DNA of 64,000 nt, from positions 1,674,001 through 1,738,000 of the forward strand of contig NZ_CP013438.1 of NCBI RefSeq assembly GCF_001718795.1, written 5' to 3'. The first letter of the stretch is position 1; every line of letters starts with the position of its first letter. This stretch comes from Burkholderia latens (GTDB lineage Bacteria; Pseudomonadota; Gammaproteobacteria; Burkholderiales; Burkholderiaceae). The position numbers were made by a program, and so were the translations under genes. Under the pieces are notes generated by a model. The model was not told the origin of the DNA, made no database searches, and saw only the letters and a program-made list of their open reading frames with translations. Of this stretch, positions 34,949 through 43,601 are shown piece after piece.

Positions 34949-35013
34949 TTATCCACAGATTTTGTTGGCAAGCCTGTGGATATTCCTTCAATGTGACACG
35001 TAACATCCTGATA
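34949..35013 (+). repeat. 65-bp interspersed element, copy 7 (diverged 3' end)
   Basis: The left arm is TTATCCACA, an exact canonical DnaA-box 9-mer; right arm TGTGGATAT; invariant TGTTGGCAA. The 3' half has drifted (CTGATA instead of TTGATC), so the arms and core are the better conserved part. Confidence 0.92.
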
Positions 35014-35112
35014 CAAAAGGGGATTCAGTAGATCCGCGCGGGCAGGTCAACGATGCGGCACCGATTGACGGCATTGCCGCCCGGCGCGCCATGCCGCAGC
35101 GTGGCGAGCCGG

Positions 35113-35177
35113 TTCTCCACAGATTGTGTTGGCAAGCGTGTGGATATCCTGCGCACCACGCTGCCAAGTGGTTGATC
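35113..35177 (+). repeat. 65-bp interspersed element, copy 8
   Basis: Arms TTCTCCACA / TGTGGATAT around TGTTGGCAA, ending GTTGATC. Last copy of the cluster; none was seen elsewhere in the window. Confidence 0.95.
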
Positions 35178-35256
35178 GCACGGGCTTTTCCGCGCACCGC
35201 GCAGAATCGGGCAGCGCCGGCGCACGCGAGGCGGCCGCGCCGGCAAAGCGGCTGCG

Positions 35257-35508
35257 TCAATGGCGGTCGAGGCCGCCGCGCAGTTCGCTCGCCTTGTCGC
35301 GAAGCGCCTCGTAGCCCGAGCGTGCATGTTCGGGCAGATCGGGATCGCCGATCAGCGCGCCGAGTGTTTCGATCAGGCTGAACAGGATGCCCTTCGCCGC
35401 GCCAACCGCGATGCTCTGCGATTCGATCGACTTGTGCAGGTGGTCGACCGCCGCTTCGAGATTCTCGAGCTTGTGCTCGCCGTCGTCGGGCCGGTTGTCG
35501 GTCGTCAT
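35257..35508 (-). CDS. 83-residue helical protein
   Basis: A small, mostly helical, acidic protein (LENLEAAVDHLHKSIESQSI, then a hydrophobic GAAKGILFSLIETLGALIG and DKASELRGGLDRH). The ATG at 35508 has GGAGG 8 bases upstream, stronger than any other candidate in this frame. I do not recognise the family. It stands between the repeat cluster and the debranching-like enzyme gene. Confidence 0.7.
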   Translation of the reverse strand: MTTDNRPDDGEHKLENLEAAVDHLHKSIESQSIAVGAAKGILFSLIETLGALIGDPDLPEHARSGYEALRDKASELRGGLDRH

Positions 35509-35617
35509 CGTAGGTGCCTCCGCCATCGTTCGAGGGGTCATGTCACGATTCTATGCCGCCGTGCGCGGACGTGGCGCGACATCGCGCAACCTCCGCGCGC
35601 GCCGCATGCCGAATGCG

Positions 35618-37843
35618 TCACAACACGGCGACGACCTTCACGCGCCCCGGCTGCTCCGCCGCCGCGATGACCTGGCCGTCGACGCGCCGGAACGTCAGCG
35701 TGACGGTATCGTCGCCCACCCGCAGTTCCTCGACCCGAAGCCAGTCGACGCCCTCCGGGAGTGTCGGGCGCTCGACGCGCACTTCGTGGTACGCCGCATC
35801 GATGCTCACGCCGAGACATGCCTGCAGCATCATGAACGGCGCACCGGCCGCCCACGCCTGCGGCAGGCACGCGACCGGATAAGCGGTCGGCGGTTCGCCG
35901 CGCCGGCGCGGGAAGCCGCAGAACAGCTCCGGCAGCCGCATTTCGAAGCTGACCGCGGCCTCGAACAACGCGCTCAGCAGATTCACCGCGGCCGTCTTGT
36001 CGCCGTAGCGCGCGAGCCCGCGCGCGATCAGCGCGTTGTCGTGCGGCCACACCGAGCCATTGTGATACGCCATCGGGTTGAAGCGCGGCTGCCCGGCCGC
36101 GAGCGTGCGCACGCCCCAGCCGGTCTGGAACAGCGTCGAGCCGAGCACCCCGGCGACGGCCGCGCCGCGCTGCGCGTCGGGCAGCCCGAATGCGAGCAGA
36201 TGGCCCGCATTCGATGCCAGCACGCGGCACAGATCGCCGTGCCCGTCGAGCGCGATCCCGTAGAACTGCCCGTCGGGCATCCAGAACAGCGCTTCGACCT
36301 GGTCGCGCAGCGTCCTCGCGCGCAGCGCATAGCGCGCCGCATCGGCCGGGTGGCCGCGCCGTTGCGAGCACGTCGCCATCGCCTCGAACGCCGCGCACGC
36401 GTACGCTTGCACTTCGACGAGCGCGATCGGCCCGTCGGGGAACGTGCCGTCCGCGTGGAACACCGAATCGTGGCTGTCCTTCCAGCCCTGGTTCGCGAGG
36501 CCGCGCTCCGACGTCCGCTGGTAATCGAGCAGCCCGTACGGGTTGCGGTCGCACTTGCCGATCACCCATTGCGCGGCCCGCTCGAGCGCGGGCCACAGCT
36601 CGTCGACCAGCGCATCGTCGCCGGTATGTTCGACGTATGCGCCGGCCAGCACGATGAACAGCGGCGTCGTGTCGACGCCGCCGTAATACAGCGCAAACGG
36701 CACCTCGCCGGTCGCAGCCATCTCGCTGCGGCGGAATTCGTGCATGATCTTGCCGGGCTCCGCATCGCGGAACGCGGACGTCTCGCGCGCCTGGTGCGCC
36801 GCGAGAAAACGCAGCACGCCGCGCGCGAGCGACGGTTGCAGCCACAGCATCTGCAGCGACGTGATGATCGCGTCGCGGCCGAACGGCGTCGAAAACCACG
36901 GAATGCCCGCGTACGGATACGGGCCGGTTTCGAGCTGCGTCGTGAGCAGGCCGAGATCCGCGAGCGACCGGTCGAGCCACGCGTCGAACAGCGGATTGCC
37001 GGTCTTCACGCGCGCCATCGACTCGCGCCGCGAACGCATTTCGCGATGCACGCCGACGAGCGCGGTGCGCAGTGCGACACGGCCGCATCCCGGCCGTTCG
37101 CCGTCGTGCGCGGCACCGAGCGTCGCATCGACGGTCAGGTAGATCGACACGCACGCCTGCGCAGCGATCGTCAGCGTGTAGTCGGCCCGATCGACGGACA
37201 GCGCGTCGGGCGCCGGCGAGAAGTGCACGGTCACGTTGCGCTCGACCTTGTCGAGGCCGTCGTAGCGCAGCCGCACCGCGCCTGCGTCGACGCGCGGCGC
37301 AACGACCGTGCCGCGCTTGGGCCGCTGCGTGCCGCGCACTTCGAACATGTCCTTGAAATCCGCCGCGAAGGAAAGCGACAGCGGCACTTCGGCCTCGCTC
37401 GCGCCGTAGTTCGTCAGCGTCAGCGCTTCGTACAGCACGTCGCCCGCGAGCACGCGCGTCCGTTCGATGTGGATCACGCCCTCGGGCGTCTCGTGGCCGC
37501 CGAGCGGCGGCAGCGGGCGGTTCGTCAGGTGCGCGGTAAACGACGCGTTGTCGGCGCTCGTCGCGCCGGACAGCAGCGACGGCGCGCGGCCGCCGAACGT
37601 CAGGCGCCAGGTCGACAGCACGCGCATGTCGTCGACGAACAGGCCGTCGTCATGGCCGCCGATGTCGCCGAGCGCGTCGCTGACCACGAACGCGTCGCCG
37701 GACTTCAGCACGTACTGATTGTTGCGCGCAAGCGCCTGCGGATCGGCTTCGGGCGCGATGAATGCGGGACCCGACGCTTGAGCGGGAGGGACAGGCGCGA
37801 CTTGCGGCGCCTGCGTCGTGGTGGCTTCGGCGTGATTCGGCAT
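35618..37843 (-). CDS. Amylo-alpha-1,6-glucosidase/glycogen-debranching-like enzyme
   Basis: A 741-residue protein with the GDE-N-bis beta-domain (about residues 40-240: NNQYVLKSGDAFVVSDALGD, HDDGLFVDDMRVLSTWRLTF) and an (alpha/alpha)6 barrel (about 275-720) with GIPWFSTPFGRDAIITSLQM, YYGGVDTTPLFIVLAGAYVE and PMAYHNGSVWPHDNALIARG. These are signatures of glycoside hydrolases that debranch glucans or act on related oligosaccharides. No signal peptide is seen. ATG 37843 has AGGAGG upstream. Confidence 0.88.
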   Translation of the reverse strand: MPNHAEATTTQAPQVAPVPPAQASGPAFIAPEADPQALARNNQYVLKSGDAFVVSDALGDIGGHDDGLFVDDMRVLSTWRLTFGGRAPSLLSGATSADNASFTAHLTNRPLPPLGGHETPEGVIHIERTRVLAGDVLYEALTLTNYGASEAEVPLSLSFAADFKDMFEVRGTQRPKRGTVVAPRVDAGAVRLRYDGLDKVERNVTVHFSPAPDALSVDRADYTLTIAAQACVSIYLTVDATLGAAHDGERPGCGRVALRTALVGVHREMRSRRESMARVKTGNPLFDAWLDRSLADLGLLTTQLETGPYPYAGIPWFSTPFGRDAIITSLQMLWLQPSLARGVLRFLAAHQARETSAFRDAEPGKIMHEFRRSEMAATGEVPFALYYGGVDTTPLFIVLAGAYVEHTGDDALVDELWPALERAAQWVIGKCDRNPYGLLDYQRTSERGLANQGWKDSHDSVFHADGTFPDGPIALVEVQAYACAAFEAMATCSQRRGHPADAARYALRARTLRDQVEALFWMPDGQFYGIALDGHGDLCRVLASNAGHLLAFGLPDAQRGAAVAGVLGSTLFQTGWGVRTLAAGQPRFNPMAYHNGSVWPHDNALIARGLARYGDKTAAVNLLSALFEAAVSFEMRLPELFCGFPRRRGEPPTAYPVACLPQAWAAGAPFMMLQACLGVSIDAAYHEVRVERPTLPEGVDWLRVEELRVGDDTVTLTFRRVDGQVIAAAEQPGRVKVVAVL

Positions 37844-37933
37844 CGATCCTCCTGTGTCGACGCGCGACGCGCGGCGCGCGTCGCGTGTTTCGCACAGGAT
37901 AGGCCAGAACGGGAAGCGTGCGCAGCGACGAAA

Positions 37934-37968
37934 CGCTGCCCCGCGACGGCAGGCGTCGCGGGGCAGCG
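37934..37968 (-). terminator. Strong hairpin after the autotransporter gene
   Basis: A perfect 15-bp inverted repeat (CGCTGCCCCGCGACG / CGTCGCGGGGCAGCG) with a 5-base loop, 23 bases past the autotransporter stop. On the minus strand it is followed by TTTCG. A probable intrinsic-like terminator. Confidence 0.8.
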
Positions 37969-37991
37969 CTTGCGCGCCGGTCATGCGCCGG

Positions 37992-40900
37992 TCAGAACTT
38001 CCACAGGATGTTGCCCAGCACCGCGTTGTCGCGCACGCCGCTGCCGTACTGGCCGCTGAACGTGACGCCGAGCGTCAGGCGTTTCGTGACGTTCGCGTCG
38101 ATGCCGGCCTCGAGCACCGCGCTGTCGCGAGCAATCGGCACGCCCGACACCTGGAACGACGTGCCGCCGTTTGCGAACGTGAATGCCGACGACGGCCGCA
38201 CGTTGCCGAACGCATGCCGCCAGCCGACCGTCCCGCGCGCGGTGAACGTGCCGCTCGCGATCGCGCCGAGCTGCGATGCGGCGCGCAGCCCGAGCGTCGA
38301 GAAGCCGACGTGCGTGGTCTGGCCGCCGGCTCGCAGCGCGGCCGCGCCGCCGGTTTCCGTATAGCCGTCGGTATGCAGGTTCACATAGGCGAGACCGGCG
38401 AATGGTTCGAGCGCGACCGGACCGACCGGCGCCGCGTAGCCGACTTCGCCGAACACCTGCGCCGAATGCGCGTTGTAGCCGGCCGAATCGTGATCGGAGA
38501 AGCCGGCGAAGCCCGGATTGCGGTCGCTGTTGATCCGGTACCACGTGTACGACGCGCCGCCGCGCACGCCGAGCGCACCGTACTGCGCGCCGCCGTACAG
38601 CGACAGGTAATAGCTGTTGACCGCCGCCGACGCGCTCTGGTCGTTGTCGAGCGAGCTGTGCGTGACACCCGCCGCAAGGCCGCCGCGCCAGTTGTCGTTG
38701 AACGCCATGTCGGCGCCGGCGATGAAGCCCGTCATGCTGCGGTTGATCGTCGATGCGTTGTCGTCGCCCGCAAGCCGGCTGCGGCCGCCGAACGCCTGGC
38801 CCCACACCACCGGCTGGTAAGGCGTGCCGCCGTAGCAGCCTTCTCGCGAACCGAGGCGGCGCTCCGGCGGCAGCGCCCGATCGGTCGCGCCGGCCGTGTT
38901 GTCGCCGCACAGCGCGGCGCCGCCCGACGACAGCGCGGCAAGCGGCCCCGATCCGGGCGCGAGGCCCTGGCGCACGCGGTCGGTCACCGCGTCGCGCACG
39001 TAGCGGCTGTCGAGCAGCAGCATGCTCTTCAGGCTCGCGTGCAGCTCTCCGTCCAGCAGCCCGTAAGCGCGGCGCGCGGTGGCCGCATCGGTCGTCAGCA
39101 CCGTGTCATACAGCGGATTGCCCGCGCCGAGCGCACCGATCGCGGTTGCGACCGCGCGCTGGTTCGGCGTCGTCGCGACATCGGGCAGCGCCGTCCCGTT
39201 CGCAACCAGTTGCAGATACACGTGGTTCGGATCGTAGCTGAGCGTCGGCATCAGGAACGCGTAGTTCGACGTCACCTGGCTGAACGTGCCCTGCACGCCG
39301 GCCGATGCGCTGAGGATCGTGTACGTCGTGGTCGGCTGGTAGCTGGCCTGGTTCGCGATCACCTGCACGGCGCCGCCGTTCAGCGTGGCCGTGCCGCCGG
39401 CCGCGATACTGCCGCTTTGCTGCGGCGTGACCGCGACCTGCAGCGTCGAACCCGGCTGGAACGTGACGTTGCCGGCCACGTTCAACGCCGCGCCCGGCTG
39501 CGACGCGGCGGCGAATGCGCCGCCCTGGACCACGACGCCGCCGACCGTGCCCGTACCCGTCAGCGTCGCGCCGTTCTGCACGGTCACGGCCGACTGGCCA
39601 AGCGAGCCGTCGACCGCGAGCGTGCCCGCGGCGACGCTGGTCGGGCCGCTCAGCGTATTGACGCCTGTCACCGTCAGCTGCCCGCTGCCGGCCTGGGTCA
39701 GCGAGCCGGTACCCGACAGCACGTTTGCGAGCGTCACGTTGCTCGACTGGTTGAAGATCAGCGCGCCGTTGTCGACGATGTTGCCGACGACGCTGCCCGA
39801 CGTGCCGCCGTTGCCGAGCTGCAGCGTGCCGCCCGACGCGATCGTGGTGCCGCCGGTGTACGTGTTGCTGCCGGTCAGCGTCTGTGTGCCGGTGCCGGCG
39901 ACGGTCAGGCCGCCGGTGCCGCCGATGACGCCGCCGAACATACCGCTGGCGGTTCCGCCCAATGTCAGCGCGTTGGCGCCGAGATTCACGTTGCTGCCGG
40001 CCACGCCCGACAGCGCGCCGAGCGTCTGCGCGCCCGACGCGCCGCTCAGGTCGAGCGTCGAGCCGGTGCCGGCGAGATTCACCGTGCCGGTCGACGAGAG
40101 ACTGCCGCCGGCGCCCAGCGCAAGCGTGCCGGCGTTGATCGTCGTGCCGCCGGAATAGGTGTTCGCGCCCGTCAGCGTCGTGGTCGCCGCGCCGTCCTTC
40201 ACGAGCGCGCCCGCGCCGGAAATCGCGCCGCCGAGCCCGAGCGCATTGCTGCCGCCGAGCGTGAGCGTCGCGCCCGTGCCGAGATCGATCGCATTGCCGA
40301 CCGATAGCGCCGCATTCGTATCGAGTGTGGCCGCGCCGCCGACGGTCACCGCGCCGGTGCCCAAAGCCGCCGCGTTGCCCAGCACCACCGCACCGCCGTT
40401 CAGCGTCGTGCCGCCCGAGTAGGTGTTCGCACCGTTGAGCGTCTGCGTACCGGCGCCCGCCAGCGTCACGCTGCCGGTGCCGCCGATGACGCCGTCGAAC
40501 GTGCCGCTGGCGGTTCCGCCCAATGTCAGCGCGTTGGCGCCGAGATTCACGTTGCTGCCGGCCACGCCCGACAGCGCGCCGAACGTCTGCGCGCCCGACG
40601 CGCCGCTCAGGTCGAGTGTCGCACCGGCATTCGCGAGATTCATCGCGCCGGTCCCGGCGAGGCTGCCGCCCGCGCCGATCGCCAGCGTGCCCGCGTTGAT
40701 CGTCGTGCCGCCGGTGTACGTGTTCGCGCCCGTCAGCGTCGTGGTCCCCGTGCCGTTCTTCACCAGCGCACCCGCACCGGAAATCGCGCCGCCGAGCCCG
40801 AGCGTATTGCTGCCGCCGAGCGTGAGCGTCGCGCCCGTGCCGACATCGATCGCATTGCCGACCGACAGCGCAGCATTGGTATCGAGTGTGGCCGCGCCGC

Positions 40901-43601
40901 CGACGGTCACCGCGCCGGTGCCCAAAGCCGCCGCGTTGCCCAGCACCAACGTGCCACTGTTGAGGTTCGTGCCGCCCGAATACGTGCTCGCGCCGTTCAG
41001 CGTCTGCGTACCGGTGCCGGCGAGCGTCAGACTGCCGGTGCCGCCAATCGCGCCGCTGAACGTGCCGCTGCCTGCCCCGCCGAGCGTCAGCGCATTGGCG
41101 CCAAGGTTCACGTTCGTGCCGCTCGCGCCGTTCAGCGCGCCGATCGACTGCGCCCCCGTCGCGCCGCTCACGTCGAGCGTCGCACCGGCATTCGCGAGAT
41201 TCATCGTGCCGGTTGCGGCGAGGCTGCCGCCCGCCCCGATCGCCAGCGTGCCCGCGTTGATCGTCGTGCCGCCGGTGTACGTGTTCGCGCCCGTCAGCGT
41301 CGTGGTCGCCGCGCCGTCCTTCACCAGCGAGCCCGCGCCCGAGATCGCGCCGCCGAGCCCGAGCCCGTTGCTGCCGCCAAGCGTGAGCGCCGTCCCCGCG
41401 CCGACATCGATCGCGTTGCCGATCGCCAGGTTCGTATTCGCGTCGAGCGTCGCCGCGCCCGCGACGGTCAGTGCGCCCGTGCCGAGCGCTGCGGCATTGC
41501 CGAGCACGAGGCTGCCCGCGTTCAGCGTCGTGCCGCCCGCGAAATTGTTTGCACCGCTCAACGTCAGCGCCGCCGCGCCGTCCTTCACGAGCCCGCCGCC
41601 GCCGGAGACCGTGCCGCCCAGCCCGAGATCCGTACTGCCGCCTATCGTGAGCGTCGTGCCGGTCGCGATGTTGACGGCGTTCGCGAGCGATACGTTCGCG
41701 CTGGCGTCGAGCGTGGACGACCCGTTCACATTGACGGCGCCCAGGCCCAGCGACCCGTTGCTGCCGACGACGAGATTGCCGCCGCTAAGGTTCGTCCCGC
41801 CCGTATAGATGTTGTTGCCGGTCAGCGACTGCGTGCCGGTGCCCGTCAGCGTCACGCTGCCCGAGCCGCCGATCGTGCCGGCGTAGGTGGCATTGACGGT
41901 GCCGCCGAGCGTCAGCGAATTCGCGCCCAGGTTCACGTTCGTGCCGGCCGCGCCGGTCAGCGCGCCGATCGTGCGCGTTCCGGCGGCGCCGCTCAGGTCG
42001 AACGTCGCACCCGCGCCCGTCAGGTTGACCGTGCCGCTCGCCGACAGGCTCCCCGCGCCGCTCAGCGCGAGCGTGCCGCTGTTGATCGTCGTGTCGCCCG
42101 TGTACGTGTTCACGCCGTTCAGCGTCGTGGTCGCCACGCCGTTCTTCACGAGACCGCCGGCGCCGTTGATCGCGCCGGTCAGCTCGAGATTGTTGCTGCC
42201 GCCGATGGTCAGCGTCGTGCCGGTGGCAAGGTTGACGGTATTGCCGAGCACCACGTTCGCACTCGTGTCGAGCGACGCCGCCGCATTGACGTTCAGCGCG
42301 CCCAGCCCCAGCGCCGTATTGTTGCCGACCACGAGCCCGCCGCCGTTCAGGTTCGTGCCGCCCGTGTAGCTGTTCGCGCCCGACAGCGTCAGCGTGCCGC
42401 CGTCGTTCTTCGTCAGCGTGCCGCCGCCGGACACCGTGCCCGACAGCGTGAGCCCGGTTGCGCCCTGCACCGCCAGTCCGCCCGCACCGAGCGTCACATT
42501 GCCGGAAACGTCGAGGCCGGCCGTGCCCGCCTGCAGCGCGCCGCCGTTGCCGGTAATGGTGCCCGTGCCGAGCGACGCGTTGTCGTTGATGATCGCGACC
42601 CCGCCCGACAGCGTCGCGTCCTGCGCGGTCGATGCACCGTTGATCGTCCAGGTGCCGCTCGCGACGTCGAGATGATTGAAGTTGATGTAGTTGTTGACGG
42701 CGATCGTCCCGTTCGCCGAGGCGCCCTGCTGCAGGTTGAGCGTGTTGTCGCCGCCTGCGCCGCCGTCGACGACGCCGGTGGCCGCAACGCCCAGCGTAAG
42801 CGGACCGACGGTGATGTTGAACGCGCCGCCGATACCGCCCGCCGCGTTGACCGACGAGCCCGTCACCGCGTTGAACGTGTTGTTGCTGTTCGCGCCCATC
42901 GACACGCCGCCGTTGATCGTGCCGGAGTTGGTGAACGTGTTGCCTTGCCCGAACGTACCGTTCGCGCCGAGCGACACGCGGCCTGTGATCGTGCCGCTGT
43001 TCGTCATGTTGACCTGGCCGCCACCGTACGCGGCAACCACGGGCGCGTCGGCGCCGACGAGCGCCGCGCCGGACAGCGCAGTCGAGCCGATCGTCCCGGT
43101 GTTGGTGATGGTGGAGACGCCGCCCGTACCGTTCTCGACCGACAACGCCATGCCGGTCAAGCCACTGATCGCCACGCCGGTCGTGCCGTTGATCGTGCCG
43201 TTGTTGGTGACGGTCGTGGTGCTCGCCGACCCATTGCCGACCACCGCGCCGCTTGAAAGTATGCCGAGCCCCGAGCCCAGCAAGGACGGGTCGATCGTGC
43301 CGTTGTTGGTCAGCGTGTTGTTGCTGCCGGGCAGCGACAGCGCCGTGCCGCCGATGCCCAGCAGCACGCCGATGGCCGCGCCCGGATTGACGGTGACGTT
43401 CAGGTTGTTGGCGCCGTTCGCGTAGCTGGGCGCCAGCGGATTCGCGACGCCCGAGCAGGTCACCGTGGTGCCTGCCGTGCTGCAGCTCGCGTACGCGGGA
43501 ACGATGCCCGCGCCGGACAATGCCAGAAAAATGCCGGTCGGCAACAGGAATTTCGGAAACGGCTCTCCGCTCTTCTTCGAATTCGGCTGCGTAATGTTCA
43601 T
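37992..43601 (-). CDS. Giant autotransporter (type Va) with repeated passenger domain
   Basis: An 1869-residue outer-membrane autotransporter. It has a signal-type N-terminus (FPKFLLPTGIFLALSGAGIV to AYA), a passenger built from beta-helix repeats, many in the PATR form (TYTGGTTINAGTLAIGAGGS), and a C-terminal beta-barrel (last about 280 residues) ending in VLGNILWKF. A Thr/Ser/Gly/Asn-rich composition runs throughout. Residues about 670-1250 contain three near-identical 187-residue units encoded by 561-bp DNA repeats. The ATG at 43601 has AGGGGA upstream and begins the signal; a longer upstream reading is unlikely. Likely role: adhesion, aggregation or biofilm, by analogy. A terminator follows. 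Confidence 0.92.
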   Translation of the reverse strand: MNITQPNSKKSGEPFPKFLLPTGIFLALSGAGIVPAYASCSTAGTTVTCSGVANPLAPSYANGANNLNVTVNPGAAIGVLLGIGGTALSLPGSNNTLTNNGTIDPSLLGSGLGILSSGAVVGNGSASTTTVTNNGTINGTTGVAISGLTGMALSVENGTGGVSTITNTGTIGSTALSGAALVGADAPVVAAYGGGQVNMTNSGTITGRVSLGANGTFGQGNTFTNSGTINGGVSMGANSNNTFNAVTGSSVNAAGGIGGAFNITVGPLTLGVAATGVVDGGAGGDNTLNLQQGASANGTIAVNNYINFNHLDVASGTWTINGASTAQDATLSGGVAIINDNASLGTGTITGNGGALQAGTAGLDVSGNVTLGAGGLAVQGATGLTLSGTVSGGGTLTKNDGGTLTLSGANSYTGGTNLNGGGLVVGNNTALGLGALNVNAAASLDTSANVVLGNTVNLATGTTLTIGGSNNLELTGAINGAGGLVKNGVATTTLNGVNTYTGDTTINSGTLALSGAGSLSASGTVNLTGAGATFDLSGAAGTRTIGALTGAAGTNVNLGANSLTLGGTVNATYAGTIGGSGSVTLTGTGTQSLTGNNIYTGGTNLSGGNLVVGSNGSLGLGAVNVNGSSTLDASANVSLANAVNIATGTTLTIGGSTDLGLGGTVSGGGGLVKDGAAALTLSGANNFAGGTTLNAGSLVLGNAAALGTGALTVAGAATLDANTNLAIGNAIDVGAGTALTLGGSNGLGLGGAISGAGSLVKDGAATTTLTGANTYTGGTTINAGTLAIGAGGSLAATGTMNLANAGATLDVSGATGAQSIGALNGASGTNVNLGANALTLGGAGSGTFSGAIGGTGSLTLAGTGTQTLNGASTYSGGTNLNSGTLVLGNAAALGTGAVTVGGAATLDTNAALSVGNAIDVGTGATLTLGGSNTLGLGGAISGAGALVKNGTGTTTLTGANTYTGGTTINAGTLAIGAGGSLAGTGAMNLANAGATLDLSGASGAQTFGALSGVAGSNVNLGANALTLGGTASGTFDGVIGGTGSVTLAGAGTQTLNGANTYSGGTTLNGGAVVLGNAAALGTGAVTVGGAATLDTNAALSVGNAIDLGTGATLTLGGSNALGLGGAISGAGALVKDGAATTTLTGANTYSGGTTINAGTLALGAGGSLSSTGTVNLAGTGSTLDLSGASGAQTLGALSGVAGSNVNLGANALTLGGTASGMFGGVIGGTGGLTVAGTGTQTLTGSNTYTGGTTIASGGTLQLGNGGTSGSVVGNIVDNGALIFNQSSNVTLANVLSGTGSLTQAGSGQLTVTGVNTLSGPTSVAAGTLAVDGSLGQSAVTVQNGATLTGTGTVGGVVVQGGAFAAASQPGAALNVAGNVTFQPGSTLQVAVTPQQSGSIAAGGTATLNGGAVQVIANQASYQPTTTYTILSASAGVQGTFSQVTSNYAFLMPTLSYDPNHVYLQLVANGTALPDVATTPNQRAVATAIGALGAGNPLYDTVLTTDAATARRAYGLLDGELHASLKSMLLLDSRYVRDAVTDRVRQGLAPGSGPLAALSSGGAALCGDNTAGATDRALPPERRLGSREGCYGGTPYQPVVWGQAFGGRSRLAGDDNASTINRSMTGFIAGADMAFNDNWRGGLAAGVTHSSLDNDQSASAAVNSYYLSLYGGAQYGALGVRGGASYTWYRINSDRNPGFAGFSDHDSAGYNAHSAQVFGEVGYAAPVGPVALEPFAGLAYVNLHTDGYTETGGAAALRAGGQTTHVGFSTLGLRAASQLGAIASGTFTARGTVGWRHAFGNVRPSSAFTFANGGTSFQVSGVPIARDSAVLEAGIDANVTKRLTLGVTFSGQYGSGVRDNAVLGNILWKF
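39850..41560 (-). repeat. Three 561-bp near-identical repeats inside the autotransporter
   Basis: The same stretch (GTTCGCGCCCGTCAGCGTCG and following) starts at 40161, 40722 and 41283, exactly 561 bases apart. Conservation extends well to both sides, and each unit encodes 187 residues in frame. Boundaries are approximate. Long, in-frame identical repeats allow unit gain or loss by recombination. Confidence 0.88.

Larger units (their letters stand above)
34763..35256. other. Intergenic region carrying repeat elements 6-8
   Basis: The 494 bases between penR-like and the small minus-strand gene contain three 65-bp elements (164-176 bases apart, start to start). No gene is supported in the spacers. 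Confidence 0.7.

Noticed and set aside
34949..34957. Chromosomal origin of replication
   Set aside because: One exact DnaA box and many near-boxes exist, but there is no dnaA, parAB or rep gene nearby and no AT-rich unwinding region; titration or another role fits better.
31570..35256. Repeat elements as a CRISPR array
   Set aside because: Spacings are irregular (129 to about 2069 bases) and include genes; copies are not near-identical, and no cas gene is present.
31570..35256. Repeat elements as protein-coding repeats (peptides such as HRFCWQACGYP or ISTSLPTKSVDK in several frames)
   Set aside because: The same DNA gives related peptides in more than one frame and on both strands; at least one copy has a stop in the frame; substitutions between copies are not biased toward synonymous changes.
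35387..38059. 890-residue open frame opposite the debranching-like enzyme
   Set aside because: Arg/Asp/Ala/His-rich composition with no domain; the minus-strand enzyme has a start, ribosome site and full domain set.
37854..41808. Very long open frames on the plus strand opposite the autotransporter
   Set aside because: They lie antisense to a clear autotransporter with signal, PATR repeats and barrel; high GC and the repeat structure keep the other strand open. No family similarity.
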